From positions 1-42,742 of the forward strand of contig CAYTBT010000026.1 of assembly GCA_964436125.1 (NCBI GenBank): a stretch of DNA of 42,742 bases, read 5' to 3'. How positions within the stretch are numbered: the stretch's first letter is position 1; the number at the start of each line of letters is the position of its first letter. The translations under genes were made by a program, and so were the position numbers. Source of the stretch: CAYRFF01 sp964436125 (GTDB lineage Bacteria > Bacteroidota > Bacteroidia > Chitinophagales > Saprospiraceae). The notes below the pieces were generated by a model. That model was given only the letters and a program-made list of their open reading frames with translations, did not search any database and was not told the DNA's origin. Positions 8,539 to 17,910 of this stretch are shown here, in pieces.

Positions 8539-10365
8539 TTACTGCACCACAATCTTCTCCGAATATACTCCGGCTTTACTTTTTATCGACAGAACATACA
8601 CTGCAGGGCTTAATCCACTCAATGAGATACTCTGCTTTTTACTTCCTATGAGTTCACCGATTTTAATTACCTTCCCTTGTATATCCGATATGGCATATTT
8701 CCCTCGCACATTCTCAGGATTGAGAAGATGAAGCACATCGTCGCTTGTCGGATTGGGATAGATCTTCATCTGCAATTCTGCAATGGAAATAGTAGCGGTC
8801 AATCCATCAATTACCACATCTTCACAATAGGTATCCGAGCCGTTGATATTGGATGCCGTTAAACAGACATGGTAAATCCCTTCCTCTGTATAAGTATGGA
8901 TCGGATACTGTTCCTGCGATTCTGTTCCATCATCAAAATCCCAGGTCCAGCTAGTCGGATGATATTCCGATAAATCACAGAAATCCACTTTCCCTTTCTT
9001 CACATCCACAATATCATGTCGGAATAAAGCCTTTACCTCATTATCCAGTCCCAGAGTATCACAAGGACTACCGTCAACAGGTCCCATATTAAAATCAACA
9101 GTGGAAGGTGTTGTGCAATAATACAGCATATTTTCCGGCAAGCTTATCGCTTTAAACTTAAAATCCACTGCTTTCCCTCGCCGATATGGTTTATTAATCA
9201 CGCTTATCCATCGATCACTTGTGCCGTGCGTGATATAAAGCCTACCGTCTTGTCCATAAACCATTGATTGTATACCAAAACCATATGATGCTTGTAATCG
9301 CAATGTATCAGGTACGGAATAGATTAATTTCCGTGACTTATACCAATTGGGCCTGCTCAGGTCAAACTGATATATATCAAAAACGCTTGCAGTAAACAAA
9401 TATCGTCCATCAGGCGATGTGGCAGTTGCATAAAAAGGCAATAGTTGTGGCGGTGTATTATTGAAGTCGATTATCGGAATTGAATCCTTATGTATCGGTT
9501 TATTGATGATATCATAAAACATACCTGTACATCGGTTGAACTTCATCATCACCAGATTTTCAGGATAGGTCTCATTATCAGATGCAGCATCAAAAACAAA
9601 ATAACTTAATGTAGATGAATTCAGCTGAAAATTTCCAAGGCCATACCCTATGTAACTTCCACCGGTTTTTACATTCACCTGCTGCGTATGTGAATAATGC
9701 ACTCCTGTCGGATCTAGAAGATAAAAGTTGATTTTCCCACTTAAACCAAGGCATATAATCCACCAGTCACGCCCATTGGCATGCTGGATAAACATGGGCA
9801 TGAAATGATTTTGACTCAGTGTATAAAAATGAGGATCCTCCGGATTAAGTAAAGAATAATTCCCCATTGAGTCTTGCTTAATAATATAATAATAGGACTC
9901 CATGTCTATGGGGAAAAACCCATTTATCGGTGAATTAAAAAAATAAATTTGATTCCTGTTTCCCGGATCGGGTAAAAAATAAGTATTGAAGGGAAAAGTT
10001 ATACCCATTTCATGTTCCATATTCTCCTTCCCAAGATCGGTAAGATAAATCTCATTCCCGTTATCAATTATTTCCATATCCTTATTATAAATCGTCATTC
10101 CATTGGAAAAAAGGAGCAGTTCCCCTGTTTCCGGGTCAGACAAGCTCGCACTAGTACCCAAAGTTCCACATATCCCATTAAAAGGGATTGCTTTTTGTTC
10201 AATGATACCCGTATCGTTAAACGTTACTTGATATGTAAGCTCACGTGGATTTGCCCCACCTTTATACCCAATCAACCAGTTCGCATTTTCATTTTGTGCA
10301 GTCACTTGTAAACTTAAAAAAGTAAGAACAATGAAAATACCTATTGTACACTTTAATTCTTTCAT
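8539..10365 (-). CDS. PKD-domain T9SS-exported protein, paralogue 4 (first of four)
   Basis: 608 aa. The signal peptide differs from the other three (MKELKCTIGIFIVLTFLSLQ and on, cleaved after TAQ) and the N-terminal domain is the most divergent. The C-terminal portion from about residue 368 matches paralogue 1, with matching DNA from 8539 to about 9255. Its ATG overlaps the stop of the beta-helix gene by 4 bp (ATGA), so it is probably translated by coupling. It is likely the oldest or founder unit, because it alone joins the upstream gene without the 64-bp spacer. Confidence 0.88.
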   Translation of the reverse strand: MKELKCTIGIFIVLTFLSLQVTAQNENANWLIGYKGGANPRELTYQVTFNDTGIIEQKAIPFNGICGTLGTSASLSDPETGELLLFSNGMTIYNKDMEIIDNGNEIYLTDLGKENMEHEMGITFPFNTYFLPDPGNRNQIYFFNSPINGFFPIDMESYYYIIKQDSMGNYSLLNPEDPHFYTLSQNHFMPMFIQHANGRDWWIICLGLSGKINFYLLDPTGVHYSHTQQVNVKTGGSYIGYGLGNFQLNSSTLSYFVFDAASDNETYPENLVMMKFNRCTGMFYDIINKPIHKDSIPIIDFNNTPPQLLPFYATATSPDGRYLFTASVFDIYQFDLSRPNWYKSRKLIYSVPDTLRLQASYGFGIQSMVYGQDGRLYITHGTSDRWISVINKPYRRGKAVDFKFKAISLPENMLYYCTTPSTVDFNMGPVDGSPCDTLGLDNEVKALFRHDIVDVKKGKVDFCDLSEYHPTSWTWDFDDGTESQEQYPIHTYTEEGIYHVCLTASNINGSDTYCEDVVIDGLTATISIAELQMKIYPNPTSDDVLHLLNPENVRGKYAISDIQGKVIKIGELIGSKKQSISLSGLSPAVYVLSIKSKAGVYSEKIVVQ

Positions 10366-13262
10366 AGCTTGATGAATTTTATGGGTTTAATATTTCCATT
10401 TTCCGGATAAAGTATATACATGCCTGCCGGTAAGTCAGCTATCTGAATCTCACTTGACACTTTATTCTTTACTGTCAATTTCTTCACAAGCATACCATTT
10501 ATCTTATGAATCGTAATTTCACCGGTATAAGGTTTATTAAACTTGATGTACAATAAATTTTCTACCGGATTGGGATAGACATACATTGAAAAGGCAGGTT
10601 CTCTTAAACTACGCTGTTGTGGTGCGGAACATCCATAAACTAATTCATTCATATTCCCTAGTGCGCATGATAATGCCTGATAAATCATAGCGGCGTCATG
10701 ATATTGTTCTATACAAGCCCCATCAAAAGAAAATATAGTAGAAGAGTCTTGAGCAGTCAATTGTTGTAAAAAATACCGAGCATAGATTTGATACGCATAT
10801 TTATATACACCACTAAGATAATTATTAGTATTGATAGATTGGAACAGATTTAATGCCGAGTTTAAGTCCGCATCCTTATGCTGTTGATAGCTATCAATGA
10901 TGCCGTTTAAGGATTGTTGCTTGGTATCAACCTGCTGGTACAGACTATTGCGTTGTTGAATTAATGTAGAGAAGGAAATTGCCCCTGCCTTATACAGACT
11001 GTCATAATAAGTCACAGAGGAATATAAATTTTTTATATCACTATGTAAAGATGCCATATCACTTGCTTCTTGTACTGTAAAATCAAAGGCATGATAAAAT
11101 TCTTGTATAGCATCATAAAAATCGGAGATATTATTTCCTTTACATTGTTCCACAAAGGTATAATACACCGAAGTAGGAGGGAATGTCAGCCCATTATTTC
11201 TGATTTTACTGTAGAGATCGAGTTCCTGCATCCACTGATAGGCAATAGGGAATGATGTTCCCTGCCCACTTCCGATAGCGATTAAACTATCTGCTTCAGA
11301 GAGGATTTGAGGGAAGGTTGTATCTGTTCCGCAATGTTGTTGCGGATTATATATCCAGTCTTCGGTAACTAATGTAGGTGGTGAAGCAAAGGTAGGATCT
11401 GATGGATGCCATTCCGTCAGAAAAATATTGGATCCTACTATTATTTTACTATTCGATACTTCTTTTGTAGCACCACCACTTTCATGTACTGCTTTCACAT
11501 CGAGTGTATGTATTGGGAACCACCTGTTATTTGTTTTATCTTGCACATCTGTACTTGAACCCTCCTCATAATGCCAGCCGAGAAAGTCATTTATTGCGTC
11601 ATTAGCATGAATCTGGAGATGATTAGTTCCTGCCCAGTTGTATCCGATGCCCCAGTTCTTCACATTATTGCATCGGATAAGGCTATTGTCTGTTTCGATA
11701 TATTCTAGACCTATTCCTTTATCAATAGGTGAGGAAGCAGCCCTAAACTGATTGTTGATGCTATTCACGTTTAAACCTCCTGAAACTCTTAATCCTCTAT
11801 CATGTGCAGCCACATCTATCAAGCTATAATCATTATAGGCGATTTTCAGATCCCTGTCTTGCATGGATAAAATACCGCTTCCATACCCGGAAAAATCATT
11901 GTAGATGATGTTATATACATAATATGGAATTCCAGATTGTCTATTCACATATCCTGTATTCATACTGCTGTATATTCCCGTTGATCCCTCATCACCATAA
12001 AAATAATTATGTGATATCTCAGCTTCATCAACAGGCCAGGGTGAGTTCCACCAGTACACGGCTTTATCACTGTAGTGTTGAAACTTATTTGTAATCACTT
12101 CAAGTTGATAAATTCTTGTCCCTCTTACCGATGTTATAGAGTTTTCCGTATAATGGAACCTTGCATTTAGATACCCACCGATTAAGGTCAATGGATAATC
12201 TACATTCCTGAAATTTGGGTCTTTAATATCATTGCTATCCCAACCATTCGTATTGAGAAAATTGCCATAGGATTGAAAATCTGTTATTTTATCCAAGTTG
12301 ATGGCAATCCCGTATCCTTCAAAGGGATATTGATATGCTTCAGATTCTTGAATGTTGTAGAATTGTACATTCATTTCGGTAACATCGCCACCGAATGAGA
12401 GAATACCATTTGCATGGTTACCGATGGATGAAAAATTACAATCAAATTCCGTTACCGAAATATCAGTATTTATACTATAAATTGCTGCATAAGAAGTAGC
12501 ATCAGGAGGAAAATCAAACATACCCTCCACCCAAGGCCCCAGAGGAAGTAAATCTGAAGTACAGTTAAAATGACTTTCAGTGATAATAATTTGTGGGTCA
12601 TCAAGAAATTCAAATTCATGGTCAGCCCAAATGCTTATCAAATTTCTATTATACAAGGTATTATTTGATTCAAACACTGAACCTCCTCTAGCGATAAAAC
12701 CGGCATAAGCATCCTCTATATAACTATCACTAACTTTAACTGTATTGCCATCGAATATATCAAAAGCATACCATAAAGCATAAGTGCCATGGATAAAAGT
12801 GTTCTCTACATTTACAATAATATTGTTCAATCCTCCATCTACGATTATGAGGACTGAGGGGTCTATAATTATTTCACAATTATTAAAAGTAAGCGGAATA
12901 TCTATAGCAAAGCCCCCTTTTATGTATATTTTTTTATTCGATATAATTTGATTTGGTAAAAACACCTGAGACGCAGATCGATTATTCTCATTATTCCCCA
13001 GGTACAAAGGTGATCCACTAGTGTAGATGGTGGGGGATGTCCAGTCTATACTCTGCGTGAGTTTCCATATTTCACATTCACCAATGCATGGAGGATCGGC
13101 ACAAAAAATGGTGTCTGGGAAAGTTTCAATTGAATCTTCATCTATTGTACCCGGTTGAGCATAAAGGAGCAAGGGATTCAAGTATGTCACAAAGTAAAAT
13201 ACCACAATTAAAACGCTTTGTAGTATAAATCTATCCTGTAGTCCTGTAGTCCTGTAGTCCAT
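10362..13262 (-). CDS. right-handed beta-helix T9SS-exported protein
   Basis: 966 aa. The N-terminus has about 12 residues encoded by an 8-bp repeat, then a hydrophobic segment (SVLIVVFYFVTY and on) ending in YAQ, consistent with a signal peptide. Residues of about 85-560 contain many Asn/Asp-rich short strand repeats (such as NNIIVNVENTFIHG and VFESNNTLYNRN) typical of parallel beta-helix proteins. Residues of about 660-870 look helical (a spacer or coiled region), and the last 75 residues form a T9SS sorting domain with VYPNP. Many such proteins bind or cleave polysaccharides, but I see no catalytic signature. First gene of the leftward run; its stop overlaps the next start by 4 bp. Confidence 0.85.
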   Translation of the reverse strand: MDYRTTGLQDRFILQSVLIVVFYFVTYLNPLLLYAQPGTIDEDSIETFPDTIFCADPPCIGECEIWKLTQSIDWTSPTIYTSGSPLYLGNNENNRSASQVFLPNQIISNKKIYIKGGFAIDIPLTFNNCEIIIDPSVLIIVDGGLNNIIVNVENTFIHGTYALWYAFDIFDGNTVKVSDSYIEDAYAGFIARGGSVFESNNTLYNRNLISIWADHEFEFLDDPQIIITESHFNCTSDLLPLGPWVEGMFDFPPDATSYAAIYSINTDISVTEFDCNFSSIGNHANGILSFGGDVTEMNVQFYNIQESEAYQYPFEGYGIAINLDKITDFQSYGNFLNTNGWDSNDIKDPNFRNVDYPLTLIGGYLNARFHYTENSITSVRGTRIYQLEVITNKFQHYSDKAVYWWNSPWPVDEAEISHNYFYGDEGSTGIYSSMNTGYVNRQSGIPYYVYNIIYNDFSGYGSGILSMQDRDLKIAYNDYSLIDVAAHDRGLRVSGGLNVNSINNQFRAASSPIDKGIGLEYIETDNSLIRCNNVKNWGIGYNWAGTNHLQIHANDAINDFLGWHYEEGSSTDVQDKTNNRWFPIHTLDVKAVHESGGATKEVSNSKIIVGSNIFLTEWHPSDPTFASPPTLVTEDWIYNPQQHCGTDTTFPQILSEADSLIAIGSGQGTSFPIAYQWMQELDLYSKIRNNGLTFPPTSVYYTFVEQCKGNNISDFYDAIQEFYHAFDFTVQEASDMASLHSDIKNLYSSVTYYDSLYKAGAISFSTLIQQRNSLYQQVDTKQQSLNGIIDSYQQHKDADLNSALNLFQSINTNNYLSGVYKYAYQIYARYFLQQLTAQDSSTIFSFDGACIEQYHDAAMIYQALSCALGNMNELVYGCSAPQQRSLREPAFSMYVYPNPVENLLYIKFNKPYTGEITIHKINGMLVKKLTVKNKVSSEIQIADLPAGMYILYPENGNIKPIKFIKL
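13237..13260 (-). repeat. 8-bp tandem repeat GGACTACA x3 at a start codon
   Basis: Three perfect units read on the minus strand; the first G is the G of the ATG at 13262-13260. With three units the 966-aa frame is open. By hand translation, two units give a stop after 7 codons and four units give a stop after 20. The tract could therefore act as an on/off frame switch. Confidence 0.85.
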
Positions 13263-13283
13263 AATTTCTTATATTTAATTAAC

Positions 13284-13297
13284 GATTGCTTGCAATC
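13284..13297. promoter_or_regulatory. inverted repeat GATTGC-TT-GCAATC upstream of the beta-helix gene
   Basis: A perfect 6-bp inverted repeat 22 bases upstream of the ATG at 13262. It could be an operator or a small hairpin in the leader; there is no further support. The rest of 13263-13600 shows no gene and no clear TAnnTTTG box on either strand. Confidence 0.3.
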
Positions 13298-13595
13298 TAC
13301 GGAATAAATTTCACATAAAACAATATCTACTATAAAATTTTATTTTTTCTCAACAGTAACGGAGAAAATACCGATATCTCATGTACCTTTATAGGAAGAA
13401 ATGAGTGAACTTCTTAACCGATAGTATATAAATCCAGATAGGCTTCTTAATCAACGTAGCTTTTATTTTATCTAACAACAAGAGTCTTGGTAAGTGATAT
13501 CATTTGTATATATTATAAAAATATTCAAGATTTCCTTGCATTTTAAAGAAAAAAGCTGTAGTATTGTAGTAATAGTACATTAAAACACACGCGTT

Positions 13596-13667
13596 ATGAA
13601 AAACTATCCACGACTATCCACGACTATCCACGACTATCCACCGGTGGTTAAAATGTTGGATATATGA
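13596..13667 (+). other. leader ORF spanning a 10-bp repeat, stop overlapping a downstream ATG
   Basis: An ATG at 13596 opens a 23-codon frame that runs through the decamer repeat and ends at TGA 13665-13667. That stop overlaps an ATG at 13664 (ATGA). If one decamer were lost, this ATG would be in frame with the 13705 gene and the frame would be open throughout. It may be the true, currently out-of-frame, start of that gene rather than a separate leader peptide. Confidence 0.5.
13603..13642 (+). repeat. 10-bp tandem repeat ACTATCCACG x4
   Basis: Four units, the last with a final C. Unit length is not a multiple of three, so gain or loss of a unit shifts any frame crossing it. Confidence 0.9.
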
Positions 13668-13704
13668 ACGTGAAAGTATTTTTCTCATTACGGTTTTCGT
13701 ATGT

Positions 13705-14760
13705 ATGTTTCTTGTATTGTTAAAAGAAAGTGTACATGCACAGTGCATGTATGAGATACAAAGCACTTATGAAGTATATAACAGATTTGCTATTGCGGAT
13801 AATTATTCCATAGACTCATTAACCGACCTCGAAGTTGTCAGGATGATTCCAAAGCACTATATTGTTGATGAATATTTTTGTATAGCATCGGACAGTTCGT
13901 CCACTACAACAAAAGAATATACCTGGCTATTGAGTAATGCCTCGTCAAATCTTTACGATAAAGTCGTCATCGATGAGAATGGGTCGTCACTGTATAAGAA
14001 TGAAAACCTCGTACATTATGGCAGATCAGTGGAAAGCGATAATTCAATGTTTCATTATACGAGAGAAGAACTCGCGTTTTTAGGTTTTAAACATCCAATA
14101 AAATGGTTTCCACAAGTACTTATAGACAGTATAATCAGTGCAGGATATAGTGTGACCACGCTTACTAGTGATAGTGCACAGATTATAAGCAATGATTCTA
14201 TGAGCATCAGATATGATATAAATAATCAATATGTCCTGTGGAAACATTTTAATGCACAAGGTCAACTTGTCAGAGCAAGATTCAAAGCGGTATATAGAAT
14301 TAACGATTCCCTTGCAGTACCTAAGGCTGAATATAATTTAACCGTTCATTTTACGAGTAAGGGAATTCCACTGAGTGAGACAATATATAAGGTATATAGC
14401 AATTATGCGATAAATGATACATCATATTTACAAAATAATCAGTATTTACAGTATACACCTAAACCTACAACAAAGAAAAAGAAATCACTCAGCATAGTTG
14501 AATCAATAGAAAGAACACAAAATATTATTCAAGTATTTCCTAACCCCGTTCAAGATCGACTTACTATAGAAGTCCCTGCAAAATTCAAAGGAAGTTATAC
14601 CTTAACGATAAGGACTGTGAATGGCACTTTAATAAAAAGTAAAAACTATGCTTACAGTTCTCGATTACTTGTAAATCTAAATTCAATAAGCCCCGGAGTC
14701 TATTTTCTCCATTTACAGTCAGAGAGTAATAGCTTTACGCAAAAGATAATCATTCAATGA
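13705..14760 (+). CDS. T9SS-exported protein, unknown function, atypical 5' end
   Basis: 351 aa from the first in-frame ATG. The C-terminus is a clear T9SS sorting domain (VFPNPVQDRL, ending FTQKIIIQ). The body has no domain I recognise. From 13705 the signal peptide is only MFLVLLKESVHAQ, too short to be convincing, but the same frame upstream encodes more hydrophobic residues (IFLITVFVC) with no start codon. Two explanations fit. One base may be missing in the T-run at 13678-13682, since an added T joins the ATG at 13664 to give MNVKVFFLITVFVCMFLVLL. Alternatively the decamer tract may have four units instead of three. The neighbour at 14781 is 20 bp downstream in the same direction. Confidence 0.75.
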   Translation: MFLVLLKESVHAQCMYEIQSTYEVYNRFAIADNYSIDSLTDLEVVRMIPKHYIVDEYFCIASDSSSTTTKEYTWLLSNASSNLYDKVVIDENGSSLYKNENLVHYGRSVESDNSMFHYTREELAFLGFKHPIKWFPQVLIDSIISAGYSVTTLTSDSAQIISNDSMSIRYDINNQYVLWKHFNAQGQLVRARFKAVYRINDSLAVPKAEYNLTVHFTSKGIPLSETIYKVYSNYAINDTSYLQNNQYLQYTPKPTTKKKKSLSIVESIERTQNIIQVFPNPVQDRLTIEVPAKFKGSYTLTIRTVNGTLIKSKNYAYSSRLLVNLNSISPGVYFLHLQSESNSFTQKIIIQ

Positions 14761-14780
14761 ATTAGAAAAAATTACATATT

Positions 14781-16559
14781 ATGAAAACCATATACTTTAT
14801 AATCTGTCTTGTCTTCCTTTTGAGTAATACTGTGTATAGTCAAGAAAATGAATATCCACCACCTTTTAATAATGATGGGAAAAAAATTATTGAGCAAGAT
14901 GACGATTACACACTAGATTCTCTTGAAGCACTTGATGTGACTGTCATAACGGCACCTGATTCTGTTCAAGTTCCTCAATCAGATACATTTAGGCGGGTCT
15001 TTTGGGTTCATGGATTAAATGGATCAACACTGGCTTGGAGAAGAGCAGCTTTTGCCAGTGAACATGTGATTGATACTTTATTGAATTTTCCACCACGAAA
15101 GTTAAATTCAATCACAGAGCTGGATTATCATGAACAATTACCTCTAGAAAATGCCGGTGGTGAACTAGATGATATAATAAGAGGAAAAGCAAACTGGGCT
15201 GGTAGTGATACAATGAGAAACTTCCTAATTGGACATAGTCAAGGTGGTTTAGTGATAAGAGCAATGTATCAACAACTTGTTTGCGTAGATGGAGAAAGCT
15301 TGAATGAACAGGTAGCAGGCGGCTATGTGACTTTCCATACTTCTCATCAAGGTGCACATTTATTAAGTAATATTAATATTGGGTATCAAATTGCGGAAAA
15401 CATGTGTCAGAAGTTGGGTTTAGGCCCTGCGGCAGAGTTCATAGAAAATCTCGACGATATAAAAATTGAAGTATTGAATTTGACTAATATCAAACTTGAT
15501 CCTTCAGAATTGATAAGCTATGATTTGATAGAAAAATCGGTCGACTCAATATGTAAATATTCCTCAACAATTATAGGAACCTTGCTTACTAATATGTTTG
15601 TAAAGCCTATAACTGTTGATTATAATGTTGGTGCTGCTTATCTTGATGAATTAAATAATTCTTGTATTCAAGTTGATACAGGTGTATATAAGATTGCTTT
15701 CTATGGTACGGAGCCCCAAGAGCATATATTTGCAAGGACATTACATTATCTAATGGATGATCCCAATACATATGTTCATGCCGGCCGGAACTATGGATAC
15801 TTCGGTGCAAATTACGATTTTTATCTATGGGATGTCATGAAGGGATGGAAACTCGAATACATAGCAAAAGCGGAAGAGTATAGAACACGGGCGGAAAATT
15901 TGGAGAACTTATATGAAAAGAATAATTGTAAATATTTTGAGCACCAGTTTTCTGGTAAAAATAGTGATTGTTGGCTGCACATTTTGAATATTTTAGATAA
16001 TCCTCTTTTATGGTTTGATGGAGAATTAGATGAAACAACTTGTTATAAATGTTACGACTGGTGGATTAAGATTCCTAGATATAAGAAAATAAGCCATGCA
16101 TTTCAAGAAGGAGTAGATTGGTTTGAAGGGATAGATCATGAATGGCAAGTTTTTATCGGGGCTTATGAAGCAACATGGTCAAAACACTGTGATTGTTGTC
16201 CTAAACACGACCCCGATCCACAACTTGGAGACTGCAGAAAATTTACCATTCCTAAAAATGAAAATTGCAATCAGGAAGTTGCGGAGAGAGAAGGAACATC
16301 TCCTTATGAATGGCTATGTAAAAAAACGTATGAAAAAATTGTATCCATCACCCCCAACGACGGCATCGTCCTCGTACCATCACAACGCAACCTGCCGCAT
16401 ATGACCTTAAAGGAAGGCATAGATCCCAAAAAAGATTTACGCCTTTACAACACCTCCCATATGCAGGCACGGAATAATAGTGCCTTGAAGGAGAAGTTAT
16501 TCAGATTGTATGAAGGTGACTACCATTGGTTTTTTAAAACAGATGAAAAAGATAATTAA
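14781..16559 (+). CDS. exported alpha/beta-hydrolase, lipase-like
   Basis: 592 aa. Residues 1-21 form a signal peptide ending in VYSQ. A core of about residues 65-330 has the alpha/beta-hydrolase hallmarks: an HG oxyanion region in FWVHGLNGST at about 74-83, and GHSQGG at about 149-154 containing the nucleophile Ser. It resembles PGAP1/lipase-type esterases. The acid and the catalytic His cannot be fixed by eye. The C-terminal third is Cys-rich (CYKCYDWW, CDCCPKHD) and carries no T9SS domain, so the protein is probably periplasmic or exported by another route. The last 60 codons are duplicated downstream at 17911-18087. Substrate unknown. Confidence 0.75.
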   Translation: MKTIYFIICLVFLLSNTVYSQENEYPPPFNNDGKKIIEQDDDYTLDSLEALDVTVITAPDSVQVPQSDTFRRVFWVHGLNGSTLAWRRAAFASEHVIDTLLNFPPRKLNSITELDYHEQLPLENAGGELDDIIRGKANWAGSDTMRNFLIGHSQGGLVIRAMYQQLVCVDGESLNEQVAGGYVTFHTSHQGAHLLSNINIGYQIAENMCQKLGLGPAAEFIENLDDIKIEVLNLTNIKLDPSELISYDLIEKSVDSICKYSSTIIGTLLTNMFVKPITVDYNVGAAYLDELNNSCIQVDTGVYKIAFYGTEPQEHIFARTLHYLMDDPNTYVHAGRNYGYFGANYDFYLWDVMKGWKLEYIAKAEEYRTRAENLENLYEKNNCKYFEHQFSGKNSDCWLHILNILDNPLLWFDGELDETTCYKCYDWWIKIPRYKKISHAFQEGVDWFEGIDHEWQVFIGAYEATWSKHCDCCPKHDPDPQLGDCRKFTIPKNENCNQEVAEREGTSPYEWLCKKTYEKIVSITPNDGIVLVPSQRNLPHMTLKEGIDPKKDLRLYNTSHMQARNNSALKEKLFRLYEGDYHWFFKTDEKDN

Positions 16560-17826
16560 AATGAATATTTCTTTATACCTGCTAGCGATTCTTTTATCCA
16601 GTCTATTAATGTCTTGTCATCCCAAGCCGATTAATCCACCGGATGATCCCGTCGATACCACAGATACGATCATTGAAGAGGAATATCCGATTGAGATTAT
16701 ATGGAAAACACCATTGAGTCAGGATACAACTTATTGTGAATCGATGTATCCAATATGCGGAACAGAAAAGGTCTTTTTCTCTCGTCAATTTTGCAATGCT
16801 GGGCAGGGAGAAGTTATTCTTACATTGAATAAAAATAATGGGAATATTCTATGGAAATATCAAGGTGCTGAAAATCTCGTTATGTATTCATTTATAAAAC
16901 CAATATTTGAAAAAACCTATTTAATATATTCAGCTAATAAAATTCATGCTATTAATACCGAGACAGGAGATGTACAGTGGATTTTTTCTGGTGACCAGTA
17001 TAATAGAAAAATAGAAGCATGGTTTTATAATGTTCAGAACAAACCTGCAATTATTTTAGGTTCACTTGACTTGCCGTGGCAAAGTTTTCAACATATTTTG
17101 CAACTAGATCCTGTAAGTGGTATGATAATCGATACTTTATTTACGATGAAAAGGAATCAAAAAACCGCCTGCGGAATCGCAAATATACTATATTATAAAT
17201 ATAAAAATGGTCATGATTGGATCCTTTTTAAAAATAGAAGTAAAATCGCAGATTTCTATGCTTTTGACATTACGACTGATAGTATTATATGGTCTGTCCA
17301 TGATATTAATAATGGAAACAGTATAGTACATGAAATGCCAGTAGTACACGACGGAAAAGTCATCTTCTCCGCCGGTACGCGCTTATTGTGCTATGACCTC
17401 GATGACGGGAGCTTAGTATGGAAAGTGGATAGACCTTCTTATGACATTAATCTGTATAAGGACGTTATATTTTGTTACTATCGAAAAAATTCTGAACCAT
17501 TAATACCCTCTTATGTATGTGCATACGATGCTGGAACCGGAAATCTTCTGTGGCAAACTGAAGTTACCGGAGAAGCAGAATTTTCCAATAATTTTATCGT
17601 ATATAAAGATAAATTATACTTTAGTGCCACTTATCTTCAATGCCTTGATGTGCATACGGGCAGAAAGCTATGGAAGTACCGACCTCCGGATTATAAACCG
17701 GGAACCAACTGGGATAAAAGTGTCTATGGAGAAGGAATGGTAATCGATCAAGAGACAGGCTATTGTTATATCAGCGATGGATTCTTTGCTTTATGCCTGA
17801 ACTTAAATAATGTGGAGGTGCAGTGA
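16543..17826 (+). CDS. PQQ-like beta-propeller lipoprotein, copy 1
   Basis: 427 aa from the Met at 16543 (MKKIIKMNIS), which overlaps the hydrolase end by 17 bp. The alternative Met at 16561 would directly follow the hydrolase stop, but 16543 gives a better lysine-rich signal n-region. A lipobox LMSC precedes HPKP, so a lipid-anchored protein is expected. A Pro/Asp/Thr linker (PPDDPVDTTDT) follows, then several PQQ-like blades with the pattern AxDxxTGxxxW: ALNTETGDVQW-like at 140s, CYDLDDGSLVW, CAYDAGTGNLLW, CLDVHTGRKLW. No catalytic residues of quinoprotein dehydrogenases are evident, so it is probably a binding or scaffold protein. Confidence 0.8.
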   Translation: MKKIIKMNISLYLLAILLSSLLMSCHPKPINPPDDPVDTTDTIIEEEYPIEIIWKTPLSQDTTYCESMYPICGTEKVFFSRQFCNAGQGEVILTLNKNNGNILWKYQGAENLVMYSFIKPIFEKTYLIYSANKIHAINTETGDVQWIFSGDQYNRKIEAWFYNVQNKPAIILGSLDLPWQSFQHILQLDPVSGMIIDTLFTMKRNQKTACGIANILYYKYKNGHDWILFKNRSKIADFYAFDITTDSIIWSVHDINNGNSIVHEMPVVHDGKVIFSAGTRLLCYDLDDGSLVWKVDRPSYDINLYKDVIFCYYRKNSEPLIPSYVCAYDAGTGNLLWQTEVTGEAEFSNNFIVYKDKLYFSATYLQCLDVHTGRKLWKYRPPDYKPGTNWDKSVYGEGMVIDQETGYCYISDGFFALCLNLNNVEVQ

Positions 17827-17910
17827 AAGAATGACTTATGCAAGGAATGAAGATAGATATTCCGTTTTCTCATCATAACTTCGTAACTTGGGGAAGTATT
17901 AAAGGAATTA

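Larger units (their letters stand above)
2863..10365 (-). repeat. four-unit tandem gene array, period about 1.89 kb
   Basis: Gene starts are spaced 1,894, 1,891 and 1,891 bp. The 3' part of each unit (about 530 bp encoding the PKD and sorting domains) reads the same in all four; the 5' parts fall into three types. The three internal 64-bp spacers are the same. Confidence 0.92.

Noticed and set aside
3001..8862. A 61-aa plus-strand frame recurring in all four T9SS genes (3001, 4892, 6786, 8677)
   Set aside because: It lies antisense within the constant 3' part of the genes, and its recurrence simply follows the duplication. No ribosome-binding site or promoter of note.
17827..17910. Separate small gene between the lipoprotein and the hydrolase fragment
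   Set aside because: The stretch is only 84 bp, and its first bases are the shared 3' flank of the duplicated unit.
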